A stretch of DNA of 48,590 nt from Clostridia bacterium (GTDB lineage Bacteria > Bacillota > Clostridia > Oscillospirales > CAG-272), in NCBI GenBank assembly GCA_017508665.1, contig JAFVYL010000023.1:1-48590 (forward strand). The letters are read 5' to 3'. The notes below the pieces were generated by a model. It saw only the letters and a list, made by a program, of their open reading frames with translations, ran no database searches and had not been told where the DNA came from. Position numbers and translations under genes: made by a program. Each line of letters begins with the position of its first letter. Within the stretch, counting starts at the first letter, position 1. Below are positions 19,536 through 27,877 of the stretch, in pieces.

Positions 19536-20366
19536 ATGACTTTTAAAGAAAAACTTGTGAAACTCAGAAAACTTAAGAAAATCACTCAGGATGAGTTTGC
19601 ATGCGCGGTTGGCGTATCCAGACAGGCTGTGTACAAGTGGGAGTCCGGTCAGTCCTACCCCGAAGTACCCAAGCTTATCGAGATGAAGCATCTCTTCGGT
19701 ATCAGCATCGACGATCTTCTTGATGATAACTATGAGGTTGTTCTTCCCGAGAAGAAGAAGAGAAAGAGAAGAACTCCCGCTGAAATGGCAGCAGCAAGAG
19801 CACTTGAAGCTGAAAAGAAGGCGGCTAAAGAGGCTGAGGCAGCACCTGCTCCTGTAGCAGAGCCTGTTGCAGCTCCTGTAGAAGAGGTTGTTGAAGCTCC
19901 CGTAGTTGAAGCAGCTCCTGTAGAGGAAGCACCCGTTGAAGAGCCTGTAGCAGAGGAAACTCCCGTTGAGGAAGTTCCTGCTGAAGAGCCTGTAGCAGAG
20001 GAAGCTCCCGTTGAGGAAGTGCCTACTGAAGAGGTTGTAGAAGAGGCAGCACCCGTTGAGGAAGCACCTGCTGAAGAGCCCGTAGCAGAGGAAGCTCCCG
20101 TTGAGGAAGTTCCTGCTGAAGAGGTTGTAGTAGAGGAAACTCCCGTTGAGGAAGCACCTGCTGAAGAGCCTGTAGTAGAGGAAACTCCCGTAGAGGAAGT
20201 TCCTGCTGAAGAGCCTGCAGTAGAGGAAACTCCCGTTGAGGAAGCACCTGTTGAAGAAGTTGTAGCAGAGCCTGTTGTTGAGACTCCTGCAGCTCCCGAA
20301 GCACCTGTTGCAGAGCCTGTACAGGAGAAGAAGGGCTTCTTCGGAAGAATTTTCGGCAGAAAGTAA
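19536..20366 (+). CDS. XRE-type HTH protein with acidic Pro/Glu/Val/Ala repeat tail
   Basis: 276 residues in four parts: an N-terminal XRE helix-turn-helix (1-66; TQDEFACAVGVSRQAVYKWESG is the helix-turn-helix core), a basic Lys/Arg/Ala-rich segment (about 69-95), about 160 residues of degenerate repeats of the type PVEEVPAEEPVAEEA, and a basic-hydrophobic end KKGFFGRIFGRK. The repeat DNA is itself repetitive in steps of 30-33 bp (about 19900-20270), so length should vary by slippage. The short tail could be a membrane- or DNA-contacting peptide. A good AAGGAG site precedes the ATG. Probably a DNA-binding protein with an extended acidic arm; targets unknown. Confidence 0.78.
   Translation: MTFKEKLVKLRKLKKITQDEFACAVGVSRQAVYKWESGQSYPEVPKLIEMKHLFGISIDDLLDDNYEVVLPEKKKRKRRTPAEMAAARALEAEKKAAKEAEAAPAPVAEPVAAPVEEVVEAPVVEAAPVEEAPVEEPVAEETPVEEVPAEEPVAEEAPVEEVPTEEVVEEAAPVEEAPAEEPVAEEAPVEEVPAEEVVVEETPVEEAPAEEPVVEETPVEEVPAEEPAVEETPVEEAPVEEVVAEPVVETPAAPEAPVAEPVQEKKGFFGRIFGRK
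19900..20270 (+). repeat. In-frame coding repeats of the HTH protein
   Basis: Imperfect 30-33-bp units of the form GAGGAAGTTCCTGCTGAAGA recur about ten times within the acidic tail. Codon choice is almost identical between copies, which points to recent expansion. Confidence 0.75.
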
Positions 20367-20395
20367 TTTCTGAAAAAAACGGATAAAGCTATAGC

Positions 20396-20429
20396 TGGGG
20401 CCGTCGCAGATTATTTTGCGACAGCCCCA
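20396..20429 (+). other. Long GC-rich hairpin without T-run
   Basis: TGGGGC-C-GTCGCA pairs with TGCGAC-A-GCCCCA around an 8-nt loop (12 bp with one C-A mismatch). It lies 30 nt after the HTH gene and lacks a U-run, so it is more likely a 3'-end stabiliser than a terminator. Confidence 0.6.
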
Positions 20430-20501
20430 CTCTATAAAGAGAATAAATTACGTAAGACAGTATAAAAAACATAAAAAAGGACTATAATTCTTCTGCAGTA
20501 C

Positions 20502-20531
20502 AGCTGTCGTTTTTACTTGACGGCTTTTTTT
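20502..20531 (+). terminator. Terminator or attenuator ahead of the 20543 gene
   Basis: AGCTGTC (20502-20508) pairs with GACGGCT (20519-20525) and is followed by seven Ts. Its end is only 12 nt before the next ATG, so read-through at this hairpin would set expression of the following gene. Confidence 0.7.
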
Positions 20532-20542
20532 AGAGGTGCTAT

Positions 20543-20827
20543 ATGGTCAGAGGCTGTCAGAAGAAGATAATATATCTCAAGAACACCGGCAGTGAGGTGT
20601 TTGATGAAGCTTATTTCATTGTAAAGGACAACACTAAGTGTGACGTAATGGGCGAATGTGATATGGTAGAGGAGGCTAACAGAATACTCGATAACGTAAT
20701 ATCGTGTAGAATGAGTGGCGAGAAAATCGACCGTATCAAGAAATTTATAAAGGTAAAAATCCTGCCTTTTACAGCAGGTATTATTATTGGAATTTTAATT
20801 GGTTTACTGATAAAATCGAAAGGATAA
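20543..20827 (+). CDS. Small tail-anchored membrane protein, unknown
   Basis: 94 residues: a soluble N-terminal part with three cysteines in its first half (the most notable being CDVMGEC, Cys-x5-Cys), a helical amphipathic region, then one C-terminal membrane segment (LPFTAGIIIGILIGLLI) ending in a short basic tail. It is tail-anchored with the soluble part in the cytosol. GAGGT lies just upstream of the ATG. It sits 66 nt before the RNase J gene, which has a poor ribosome binding site, so the two may be co-transcribed. No family recognised. Confidence 0.65.
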   Translation: MVRGCQKKIIYLKNTGSEVFDEAYFIVKDNTKCDVMGECDMVEEANRILDNVISCRMSGEKIDRIKKFIKVKILPFTAGIIIGILIGLLIKSKG

Positions 20828-20893
20828 CTGTATTTTTGTAAATAATTATTTTCAAATAAATTAATATTTACTTAAATGCGGTAGTAATATAAA

Positions 20894-22579
20894 ATGGAGA
20901 AAAATACAAAAAGAAAGGTGACGGGTGAGAAACTTAAGGTAATGTGTCTCGGCGGTCTGCAGGAGATCGGCAAGAATATGACTGTGCTTGAGTACGGTGA
21001 CGATATAGTAGTCATCGACTGCGGAATGGGATTTCCCGACGAGGATATGCCGGGTATAGACCTTGTAATTCCCGACGTCTCATATCTTATAAACAACGCG
21101 CACAAGATACGCGGAATACTTATAACGCACGGACACGAGGACCATATAGGTGCTGTGCCCTATATACTTCAACAGATAGACGCACCTATATACGGCACAA
21201 GACTTTCTCTTGGTATAATTGAGGGGAAGCTTGATGAAAACCCACCGCCAAACGACCCTGAACTTTACACGGTTGAGGCAGGTGACGTAGTGAATCTCGG
21301 TGTATTCAAGGCTGAGTTTATACACGTAAATCACTCTATAGCTGATGCATGCGCTATAGCTATCAGAACTCCTGTCGGTCTCGTTTATCATTCGGGAGAT
21401 TTTAAGCTCGACGTTTCACCTATCGACGGCAAGATGATGGATCTGACAAGAATAGGAGAGCTCGGACGCGAGGGAGTGACTCTGCTTATGTGTGAGTCTA
21501 CAAATGCCGAGCGCCCCGGATATACTCCGTCTGAGAGAACGGTAGGATACAGTCTTGAAAGAATATTCATGCAATATGAGAACAAGCGAATCATAATCGC
21601 GACATTCTCTTCTAATATTCACAGAGTACAGCAGATCATAAACGCGAGCGCGAAGAACAACAGAAAGGTTGTTATACTCGGCAGAAGCATGGTCAACGTG
21701 CTTGGCGCTGCGGCAGAGCTCAACTACATCGATCTGCCGGACGGAGTACTTATCGACGTCAGTGAAATGAAGCGTTACCGCCCTGAAGAGATCACAATAA
21801 TCACTACGGGTAGTCAGGGAGAGCCTATGTCAGCTCTTTACAGAATCGCATTCAGCGAGCATAATCAAGTAAGAATAAGCTCGGGAGACGTGGTTATTCT
21901 CTCCTCCTCTGCTATCCCCGGTAACGAGAAGCTTGTAGGCAGGATCATCAATGCGCTTGTCAGAAACGGTGTCAAAGTGGTACACGATTCTTCCGAGGAT
22001 CTGCACGTATCCGGTCACGCGTGCCGTGAGGAGATTAAGCTGCTTATTTCATTACTTAAGCCTAAGTATTTTATGCCGATCCACGGTGAGTACAGACACC
22101 TTTACGCAAATAAGGATATAGCGGAATTTATGGGTATTCCGGCTGAGAGAATATTTATATCCGAGCTTGGCAGAGTGCTTGAGGTCGACAAGAAAAGCGC
22201 AAAGCTTCAAGGTGAGATCCCTGCAGGAAACGTGCTTGTTGACGGAGCGGGTGTAGGAGATATCGGCAGTATTGTTTTGCGTGACAGAAAGCATTTATCC
22301 GAGGACGGACTCGTCATTATCGTTGCAGGTATTGATGGCTACGGTGAGCTTGTATCAGGCCCCGACGTTGTATCAAGAGGATTTGTCTACGTCAAGGAAT
22401 CAGAGGAGCTTATGTTAAGAGTAAAGGAAATTGCCGCGCAGTCAATCGCAAAAAGTACCTCAAAGAGAAATATAGATTATGCTCAGATAAAGGGAAATAT
22501 CCGCGACGACGTGGCGAAATTCTTGTTCAAGGAAACAAAACGTAAACCTATGATTTTGCCAATTATAATGGATATATAA
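20894..22579 (+). CDS. rnj: Ribonuclease J
   Basis: 561 residues, metallo-beta-lactamase/beta-CASP nuclease with 5'-3' exo- and endonuclease activity in mRNA decay and rRNA maturation. The metal motif HGHEDH is at residues 79-84, a second ligand region at SIADACAIAI/YHSGDFKLD, the beta-CASP signature around TTGSQGEP, and PIHGEYRHL further on, followed by the C-terminal dimer domain. The Shine-Dalgarno is unusually weak. Together with RNase Y at 35962 the window encodes the two main mRNA-decay nucleases of Firmicutes. Confidence 0.95.
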   Translation: MEKNTKRKVTGEKLKVMCLGGLQEIGKNMTVLEYGDDIVVIDCGMGFPDEDMPGIDLVIPDVSYLINNAHKIRGILITHGHEDHIGAVPYILQQIDAPIYGTRLSLGIIEGKLDENPPPNDPELYTVEAGDVVNLGVFKAEFIHVNHSIADACAIAIRTPVGLVYHSGDFKLDVSPIDGKMMDLTRIGELGREGVTLLMCESTNAERPGYTPSERTVGYSLERIFMQYENKRIIIATFSSNIHRVQQIINASAKNNRKVVILGRSMVNVLGAAAELNYIDLPDGVLIDVSEMKRYRPEEITIITTGSQGEPMSALYRIAFSEHNQVRISSGDVVILSSSAIPGNEKLVGRIINALVRNGVKVVHDSSEDLHVSGHACREEIKLLISLLKPKYFMPIHGEYRHLYANKDIAEFMGIPAERIFISELGRVLEVDKKSAKLQGEIPAGNVLVDGAGVGDIGSIVLRDRKHLSEDGLVIIVAGIDGYGELVSGPDVVSRGFVYVKESEELMLRVKEIAAQSIAKSTSKRNIDYAQIKGNIRDDVAKFLFKETKRKPMILPIIMDI

Positions 22580-22617
22580 GGTAAAATGTAAATATTTGTT
22601 ATAAAAAAATAAACAAA

Positions 22618-22657
22618 AGAGCACTAACAGATAAAAGTCTGCTAATGCTCTTTTTTT
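22618..22657. terminator. Bidirectional terminator between RNase J and the GH127-like gene
   Basis: AGAGCACTAACAGA (22618-22631) pairs with TCTGCTAATGCTCT (22638-22651), 14 bp with two wobble pairs, then seven Ts; A-rich on the other side. It separates convergent genes. Confidence 0.9.
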
Positions 22658-22662
22658 ATATT

Positions 22663-24459
22663 TTATTTAGCGTTGAGCCAAACAGAAACCTTGGCGTTCT
22701 TGTTGGTCCAATACTTTCCGCATGACGCGTAGTCGGTAAGGAGAACGTCCTCTCCCTCACACTCAAGGAGAATACGGAGTGACTCTCCGTCACCGGACGG
22801 GAGAAACTTGAATGCGTTACACTCCGAGGGGGTAAACTCGGTATCCGTCTTTTTACCCTCTTTAAGCTCGTCTCTTGCAAGGACAAGAGGACCGTAGGTG
22901 TATGCGGTCTTTCCGTTAAGGTAGTGAGATTTGAGATGGTGAGGGAGATCAACCTCTACGGTGTCTCCGTCAGACCACTCGCGGTCGATCGATACGTATC
23001 CGGGATAAACCTTTCTCATCTCGTCTCCCACGGTGAGAGTCGCCTCGTCACACCAATCGGGAATTCTTATGAGAAGCTCGAATTTTTCGTCCTCTTCAAG
23101 GAAGACGGCGAGAGAATATTTGTCACCGACAGGATAATCCGAGGTGGAGTTGAGAGTTACCTTTTTTCCGCTCGGAGTGACGGTAGTAACGACACCTTCA
23201 AACGCCTCGTTGATAACGATACCGGACTCACTCTTGAGAGTACCGATAAGAGGGAAAACAGCAGTACCCGCCGAGCCGATACAAGCGCAGCAGCCGTAGT
23301 ATCCGCCTGTGCGGAATCTTTTGAAGCCACCGGTAGCGAGTCCGCGGCGGTTGTTATAAAGAGGACTGTAGCTGTCAAAGATGAAGGGATCAATAGGGAG
23401 TCCCTCCTCAATGGAAAGGCCATTCTCCCATTTTGTATTTATACTGCCGTAGAGGGCGTTGTAAGCCGACTTCTCGATTCTGTCAACGTATTTTACGTCG
23501 CCTGTGATAAGGTGGAGTCTTGCAAGAACTCTCATCCAGGTTACGGTAACGCAGGTCTCCTGCATCTGTACCTCGTTGTACTCGGTCTGCTTCACGATAG
23601 AATTATCAAAGAGCTCGTGAGTACAGCCGGAGCAGCCTATAATAGTAACGTCGGTCTCGTTGATTTTCTCGACGAACTTTGAAACTGCATCGAGATACTT
23701 CTCTTCTCCGGTGAGCTCGTAGTAAGCTAAGAGTCCCTCAAAGAAGGACATCATCTCGTACGCTTTGTTTACGGGATACTCAAAGGGTGCGATCTCATCA
23801 AGGAGTGCGAGCTCCATAAGGTTACCGCCTGCGCATCCGCCAAGTCCGATTATGTACTCTGCAAATTCAAGATAGGATTTCTTACCGGTTCTCTTATAGA
23901 GATCGATAAACGGCTCGAGAATAGTGCAGGAGTTAAGGCAGAGCCAATGGCTTGAGGTTTTGAGAATACTCTTCTGCCCTTCCCCGTCGCCAATCTTTTC
24001 TACAATATGATCTGCATGACGGCAGATAGCCTCGAGGATCTGATTTTTAAGAGTGTCATCCTTGCAGATGTCGATAAAGTGCATCATACCCGTGAGTACG
24101 TATTTTCTTCCCCACAGATCCCAACCGTTGAACTGCTTTTCCTCGGAATAAGTGGAGAAGCGGCCATCCTCTCTCTGTACCTTGAGGAGCTCACGGACGG
24201 CGTAGTCGAGCATCGAGTAGAGCTTATCGTCACCGTGATACCTGTAGGTGAGACATGCACCGCGCATCATCTTGCCCCAATACTCACATCTCCAGCCGAT
24301 ATCGTGATCGTCTGAATTTTCGGTGAACACCTCTACGAATTTATCCCACGTTTTTTTGTCAAGAAGCTGATGACGCTCTGTGATGAGCACGTAGTCATGG
24401 GGTGCTCCGATATATTTTGCCTCGGCAACACCGAGATATGAAAATTTGTTTTTAATCAT
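22663..24459 (-). CDS. GH127-family glycosidase (beta-L-arabinofuranosidase-like)
   Basis: 598 residues, no signal peptide, so cytosolic. An N-terminal alpha/alpha-barrel is followed by C-terminal beta-domains. Two motifs match the zinc-cysteine catalytic centre of GH127/GH146 enzymes: ETC (Glu301, Cys303) and GCCAC (Cys400, Cys401), equivalent to the Glu-x-Cys and Cys-Cys zinc ligands of HypBA1, where one of the cysteines is the nucleophile. It probably releases L-arabinofuranose or a related sugar from imported oligosaccharides. It is the second gene of an operon, 11 nt after the 24471-25967 gene. Substrate unproven. Confidence 0.82.
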   Translation of the reverse strand: MIKNKFSYLGVAEAKYIGAPHDYVLITERHQLLDKKTWDKFVEVFTENSDDHDIGWRCEYWGKMMRGACLTYRYHGDDKLYSMLDYAVRELLKVQREDGRFSTYSEEKQFNGWDLWGRKYVLTGMMHFIDICKDDTLKNQILEAICRHADHIVEKIGDGEGQKSILKTSSHWLCLNSCTILEPFIDLYKRTGKKSYLEFAEYIIGLGGCAGGNLMELALLDEIAPFEYPVNKAYEMMSFFEGLLAYYELTGEEKYLDAVSKFVEKINETDVTIIGCSGCTHELFDNSIVKQTEYNEVQMQETCVTVTWMRVLARLHLITGDVKYVDRIEKSAYNALYGSINTKWENGLSIEEGLPIDPFIFDSYSPLYNNRRGLATGGFKRFRTGGYYGCCACIGSAGTAVFPLIGTLKSESGIVINEAFEGVVTTVTPSGKKVTLNSTSDYPVGDKYSLAVFLEEDEKFELLIRIPDWCDEATLTVGDEMRKVYPGYVSIDREWSDGDTVEVDLPHHLKSHYLNGKTAYTYGPLVLARDELKEGKKTDTEFTPSECNAFKFLPSGDGESLRILLECEGEDVLLTDYASCGKYWTNKNAKVSVWLNAK

Positions 24460-24470
24460 AATTTATTCCT

Positions 24471-25967
24471 TTACGCTCTTTTGGGTGTAAGAATAATTTT
24501 TTTGCCGCTAAATTCTATAGTGCCATCCTTATGAGTGATGTCAGCACCGCTTACCTCTAAAGAATATTTTGTACCCTTGTACTCATAATTAATAACATTG
24601 TTATCTGCGGATATTTTTGTATTTATCATATTATATGTAAATGTAGGTTTACAATTAATAAGAGTAATACTATCTTCATTGAAAATTACAGATTTATCAT
24701 TCCATGTTACGGTTAACTCATTATCGCCATCTTTTGCTGCGGAAAACGCTTTGGCATCTTGGTCAAGAAGGATACCGAAGCCACCGTCGGCAGAACCCTT
24801 TTGATACGCTGTATCTACTAACGGAAGGTTCTCGTATATCGCGTCGAATCTTGTGCAGACCTCGTCGGTATAGTAATCCTTGATCCTATCATCAAAGAGA
24901 TAGAGAGCGCGGATGAACGCGTTTTTATCGGCGCGCATAACGTTAGCGGTATAGTTTATACTGTCGTAATAAACCGACTGACAATCGGTTGTGTCCCAGC
25001 TGTTGAGCGCACATACGCTCGTCGCGGGAGTCTTTTTGTATCTTTCCTTGAACGCCTTGCCCGTGTCGCACATTTTCTCTATTTTTGCACCCGGATACTT
25101 CATAGCCATCTCTATCTGCATGCGGAGAGGATCAATGATATCAAACTTTGCAAAGCTGTTTTCCTGACCGATCTGCATGTATGAAAATCCGAGATCCTCG
25201 TTACCGAAATAGTTGTCGAAATACCATGCTGCGATCTTTGGGTTTCTTCCTGCGGTCTTGCCGTAGACTACCTCCATGGTATAAGGGCCTTTTTTACAGT
25301 CCTCACTCGCAAATTTACCGTAGTCATAATTGTTTATGGGATCGGGACACAGGAGTCTGAAAGTAGGTATGTTTATCTGTGTCTCAAGGCTGTGTGCGGG
25401 GGTAAAATAATTGTTTTTAGAGGGATAATAGGCCTGATTGAAGTATCCGCCGACAAACGTATAGGCGTCGGTATTTATCTGATCTCTACAGTAGCAGAGC
25501 GCATCGATCTCATAGTTTTCGGAAAGATACTTTACAGTATGAGTGTCGAGAAGCCAAGAGCCTACTGTTCTCGGATAGTAACCGAAGACCTCTTTGAATT
25601 TACGCATAGCCTCGTCGATAAGCGCCTCTCTCTCGTGAAGAGGATAAGCAACGCTGAAGCCGGGATCAATATGCCAATCCCACTTCCAACCGCGAGGACT
25701 GTTATAGGGCATACCGCACGCGGAGGTCAAGGGCTCAACGATCTCATACCAGAAGCCGAGCTCTATATTCTCCCCTGCTCTTTCTTTAATCGTTTTGACA
25801 AAATCCTCATTGCAGATAACGTCGTACTGCAGGAGAAAGGTTGCATCAAGTCCGTATTCGTTTACAAGGTCGAGCTGCTCTTTGGTTGTTTTTAAAAGCA
25901 TGCTCTCTGTTTCCGCGTCGCGTGGCTCATAAGAACGCGCGAAATTCATTATATTTACAATTTTCAT
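24471..25967 (-). CDS. Putative carbohydrate-active enzyme with deacetylase-like barrel
   Basis: 498 residues, no signal peptide. The N-terminal part has the rhythm of NodB/GH57-like (beta/alpha) barrels: LDATFLLQYD, IELGFWYEIVEP, then FGYYPRTVGSWLLDTHTVKYL, which in polysaccharide deacetylases is the region picking a new strand and helix; a beta-rich domain follows (after about residue 400). The full His-His-Asp metal triad of true deacetylases is not evident, so the activity may be different. It heads an operon with the GH127-like gene and both are behind one strong promoter, so a joint role in using one glycan is likely. Confidence 0.55.
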   Translation of the reverse strand: MKIVNIMNFARSYEPRDAETESMLLKTTKEQLDLVNEYGLDATFLLQYDVICNEDFVKTIKERAGENIELGFWYEIVEPLTSACGMPYNSPRGWKWDWHIDPGFSVAYPLHEREALIDEAMRKFKEVFGYYPRTVGSWLLDTHTVKYLSENYEIDALCYCRDQINTDAYTFVGGYFNQAYYPSKNNYFTPAHSLETQINIPTFRLLCPDPINNYDYGKFASEDCKKGPYTMEVVYGKTAGRNPKIAAWYFDNYFGNEDLGFSYMQIGQENSFAKFDIIDPLRMQIEMAMKYPGAKIEKMCDTGKAFKERYKKTPATSVCALNSWDTTDCQSVYYDSINYTANVMRADKNAFIRALYLFDDRIKDYYTDEVCTRFDAIYENLPLVDTAYQKGSADGGFGILLDQDAKAFSAAKDGDNELTVTWNDKSVIFNEDSITLINCKPTFTYNMINTKISADNNVINYEYKGTKYSLEVSGADITHKDGTIEFSGKKIILTPKRA

Positions 25968-26006
25968 AAAAACTCCTCAGATAAAATGAAAGTGATTACA
26001 GACAGT

Positions 26007-26035
26007 ATTCTATCATATTGAAAAATCGATGTCAA
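26007..26035 (-). promoter_or_regulatory. Sigma-A promoter of the carbohydrate operon
   Basis: Minus strand: TTGACA (26030-26035), 17 bp, TAGAAT (26007-26012) with TG extension. A GAGGAG site follows before the ATG at 25967. I saw no clear operator or cre site. Confidence 0.8.
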
Positions 26036-26102
26036 TAAATAAACTGTATTTTAAAATACGTTTTATAATTTTAAATATTTTTTAAACAATACATTCTAAA
26101 AC

Positions 26103-26131
26103 TTGAAAAATGAAAATTCCTAATATATAAT
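26103..26131 (+). promoter_or_regulatory. Sigma-A promoter
   Basis: TTGAAA (26103-26108), 17 bp, TATAAT (26126-26131). Drives the membrane protein at 26159. Confidence 0.75.
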
Positions 26132-26158
26132 GTGGGTATGAAACATATAGGAGGTTAT

Positions 26159-26725
26159 ATGTTTGAAGTCTTAAAAAAATGCTTTTCGATAAATTTGAAC
26201 GAATATAAATATATCGGCGTGGATCTTGAGATAAATAAGATAATACTCTGCACAGCAGTTGTTCTGATGGCGTGTATCGTTGTGTTTAATACTTACCGCG
26301 CAAATATAAAGCTCACCGTCTCGCAGCTTGTACGTCATAAGGCAAAGGACGAGGAAAGCGCAAAGACACTCTCGGAACTCGGACTCGACAAGTCGCGGGC
26401 TATAAAGAAATTGCTCGGCAAGGATAATATGCTCACTAAAATCGTAGCAAGATGTGGTGAGAAAAAGTACGGTTACGATGAGTATATGGCTCTTTCAGAT
26501 GAAGAAAAGAAAGAGTGTGAGGAGTTTGACGTTACGGAATCTCGCTTTTATATCAGGGAAGAATATTCTCTTCACGCGACGAATGTGATCGATAAATATG
26601 GCACGTCTGTATGCCGCACGATTCTCTCTTGTGTACTTATTGCGATAATATCTATATCTCTGTTTTTATCTATGCCCGGAATACTTAATGTTTTAAACAA
26701 CTTACTTAAAAACACAAAAATGTAA
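26159..26725 (+). CDS. Two-segment membrane protein, unknown
   Basis: 188 residues. Membrane segments lie near the N-terminus (IILCTAVVLMACIVVF) and near the C-terminus (TILSCVLIAIISISLFL), bracketing a charged soluble domain of about 100 residues. The longest frame starts at 26132, but that is inside the predicted transcript start, while AGGAGG directly precedes the ATG at 26159. It is monocistronic with a shared terminator at 26751-26785, convergent with parB. No family recognised. Confidence 0.68.
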   Translation: MFEVLKKCFSINLNEYKYIGVDLEINKIILCTAVVLMACIVVFNTYRANIKLTVSQLVRHKAKDEESAKTLSELGLDKSRAIKKLLGKDNMLTKIVARCGEKKYGYDEYMALSDEEKKECEEFDVTESRFYIREEYSLHATNVIDKYGTSVCRTILSCVLIAIISISLFLSMPGILNVLNNLLKNTKM

Positions 26726-26750
26726 AATATAGTTGTCAAAACAATAATAA

Positions 26751-26785
26751 AAAGAAGTCAATCCTTAGGAGATTGACTTCTTTTT
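26751..26785. terminator. Bidirectional terminator
   Basis: AAAGAAGTCAATC and GATTGACTTCTTT form a 13-bp perfect stem with a 7-nt loop, followed by Ts, between two convergent genes. Confidence 0.9.
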
Positions 26786-26789
26786 ATTT

Positions 26790-27686
26790 TTACACTTCAT
26801 CGAGAAAATCTTTGCCGCAGATAGCCTTGAGAAGCTCGTCGAGATCCTCGTTGTCCTCGTAGTAAAGGGTGAGAGTCTTCTTCTTGCCCTTGTCCTCAAT
26901 CTTGACCTTTCTGCCGAGCTGACGCTGAATTCTCAGCTCCATCTCTCTGAAGTAATCCACGAAAGGAACTGTCTCCTCGACGTCCTCGTCTGCCGGCTTC
27001 TTCTTTCTGTTGATCTTCTTGACCTGCTCCTCAAGCTGTCTTACCGAGAGGTCATGCTCTGCCGCAAACTGAGCGAGAAGTATCATATCCTCGGGATCTT
27101 TTACACCGAGAAGAGTACGTGCATGGCCTGCGCTGAGTTCTCTTGAGGCAACCATCGCGAGAATAGCTTCAGGAAGATCAAGCAGACGGATAGAGTTTGC
27201 GATAGCACTTCTGGACTTGCCGAGCTTTTCGGAAAGCTCCTCTTGAGTCATATCGTATTCATCCTTGAGTGACTTATAAGCCATAGCCTCCTCAAGCGGA
27301 TTGAGATCCTCTCTCTGAATATTCTCAATAAGCGCTATCTGAGCTGCCGCTTTGTTGTCACGGTTGAGTACGATAGCGGGGATATCGGTAAGTCCTGCCA
27401 GCTTTGAAGCTCTGAATCTTCTCTCACCGGCGATTATCTGGTATCTTCCCTCGCCGTATTCTCTAACAAGAATAGGCTGCAAAAGACCGTTTTCACTTAT
27501 AGAGGTTGCAAGCTCCTCAAGTGTATCCTTATCAAAATATTTTCTTGGCTGATCGCTCTTAGGATCAATGAGAGATATCTTTAAGGTGTTAACGGGATTT
27601 TCTTTATTTGTATTGGTTTCTGTAATAGTATTATCTAAAAATATTGCGTCAAGGCCTCTTCCGAGTCCGCTGCTTCTTCTTGCCAT
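26790..27686 (-). CDS. parB: Chromosome-partitioning protein ParB (Spo0J)
   Basis: 298 residues. The N-terminal CTP-binding domain has the GERRFRASKLAG motif, the central helix-turn-helix is MTQEELSEKLGKSRSAIANSIRLLDLP, and a basic linker (KKINRKKKP) leads to a C-terminal dimerisation domain. It binds parS, spreads as a CTP-dependent clamp and loads SMC. The ATG is preceded by AAAGGA. It lies downstream of parA on the same strand with an unusually long gap of 191 nt that holds one parS and three DnaA-box-like 9-mers. Confidence 0.95.
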   Translation of the reverse strand: MARRSSGLGRGLDAIFLDNTITETNTNKENPVNTLKISLIDPKSDQPRKYFDKDTLEELATSISENGLLQPILVREYGEGRYQIIAGERRFRASKLAGLTDIPAIVLNRDNKAAAQIALIENIQREDLNPLEEAMAYKSLKDEYDMTQEELSEKLGKSRSAIANSIRLLDLPEAILAMVASRELSAGHARTLLGVKDPEDMILLAQFAAEHDLSVRQLEEQVKKINRKKKPADEDVEETVPFVDYFREMELRIQRQLGRKVKIEDKGKKKTLTLYYEDNEDLDELLKAICGKDFLDEV

Positions 27687-27769
27687 TTTTATATTCCTTT
27701 CTATAAGATAATAAACAAATGTAAATTATCTCTTTTAAAATTGTAATGAAAATGTGATTTTTTGCCGAG

Positions 27770-27803
27770 TTTTCAACTTTTTCAACATTTTTTGTGTTGA
27801 AAA
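27770..27803. promoter_or_regulatory. Second cluster of DnaA-box-like 9-mers (parA-parB gap)
   Basis: TTTTCAACT (27770-27778) abuts TTTTCAACA (27779-27787), and TGTTGAAAA (27795-27803) faces them. The abutting pair and its upstream flank CCGAG match the pair at 11534-11551 in the dnaA-dnaN spacer. There is no GC tract or triplet run here, so it looks like a DnaA-binding or regulatory site rather than an unwinding site. Confidence 0.55.
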
Positions 27804-27819
27804 CCTCGAGGAACAATGC

Positions 27820-27835
27820 TGTTTCACGTGAAACA
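27820..27835. other. parS site 1 (between parA and parB)
   Basis: TGTTTCACGTGAAACA, a perfect 16-bp palindrome identical to the Bacillus parS consensus. Confidence 0.95.
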
Positions 27836-27877
27836 AAACGTGTATGTATTTTTTACGAAATTAAAATTTACGTAATT

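Noticed and set aside
20367..20542. Known small RNA (6S, SRP or RNase P RNA) between the HTH and small membrane genes
   Set aside because: Too short and lacks the conserved cores; only two hairpins are present.
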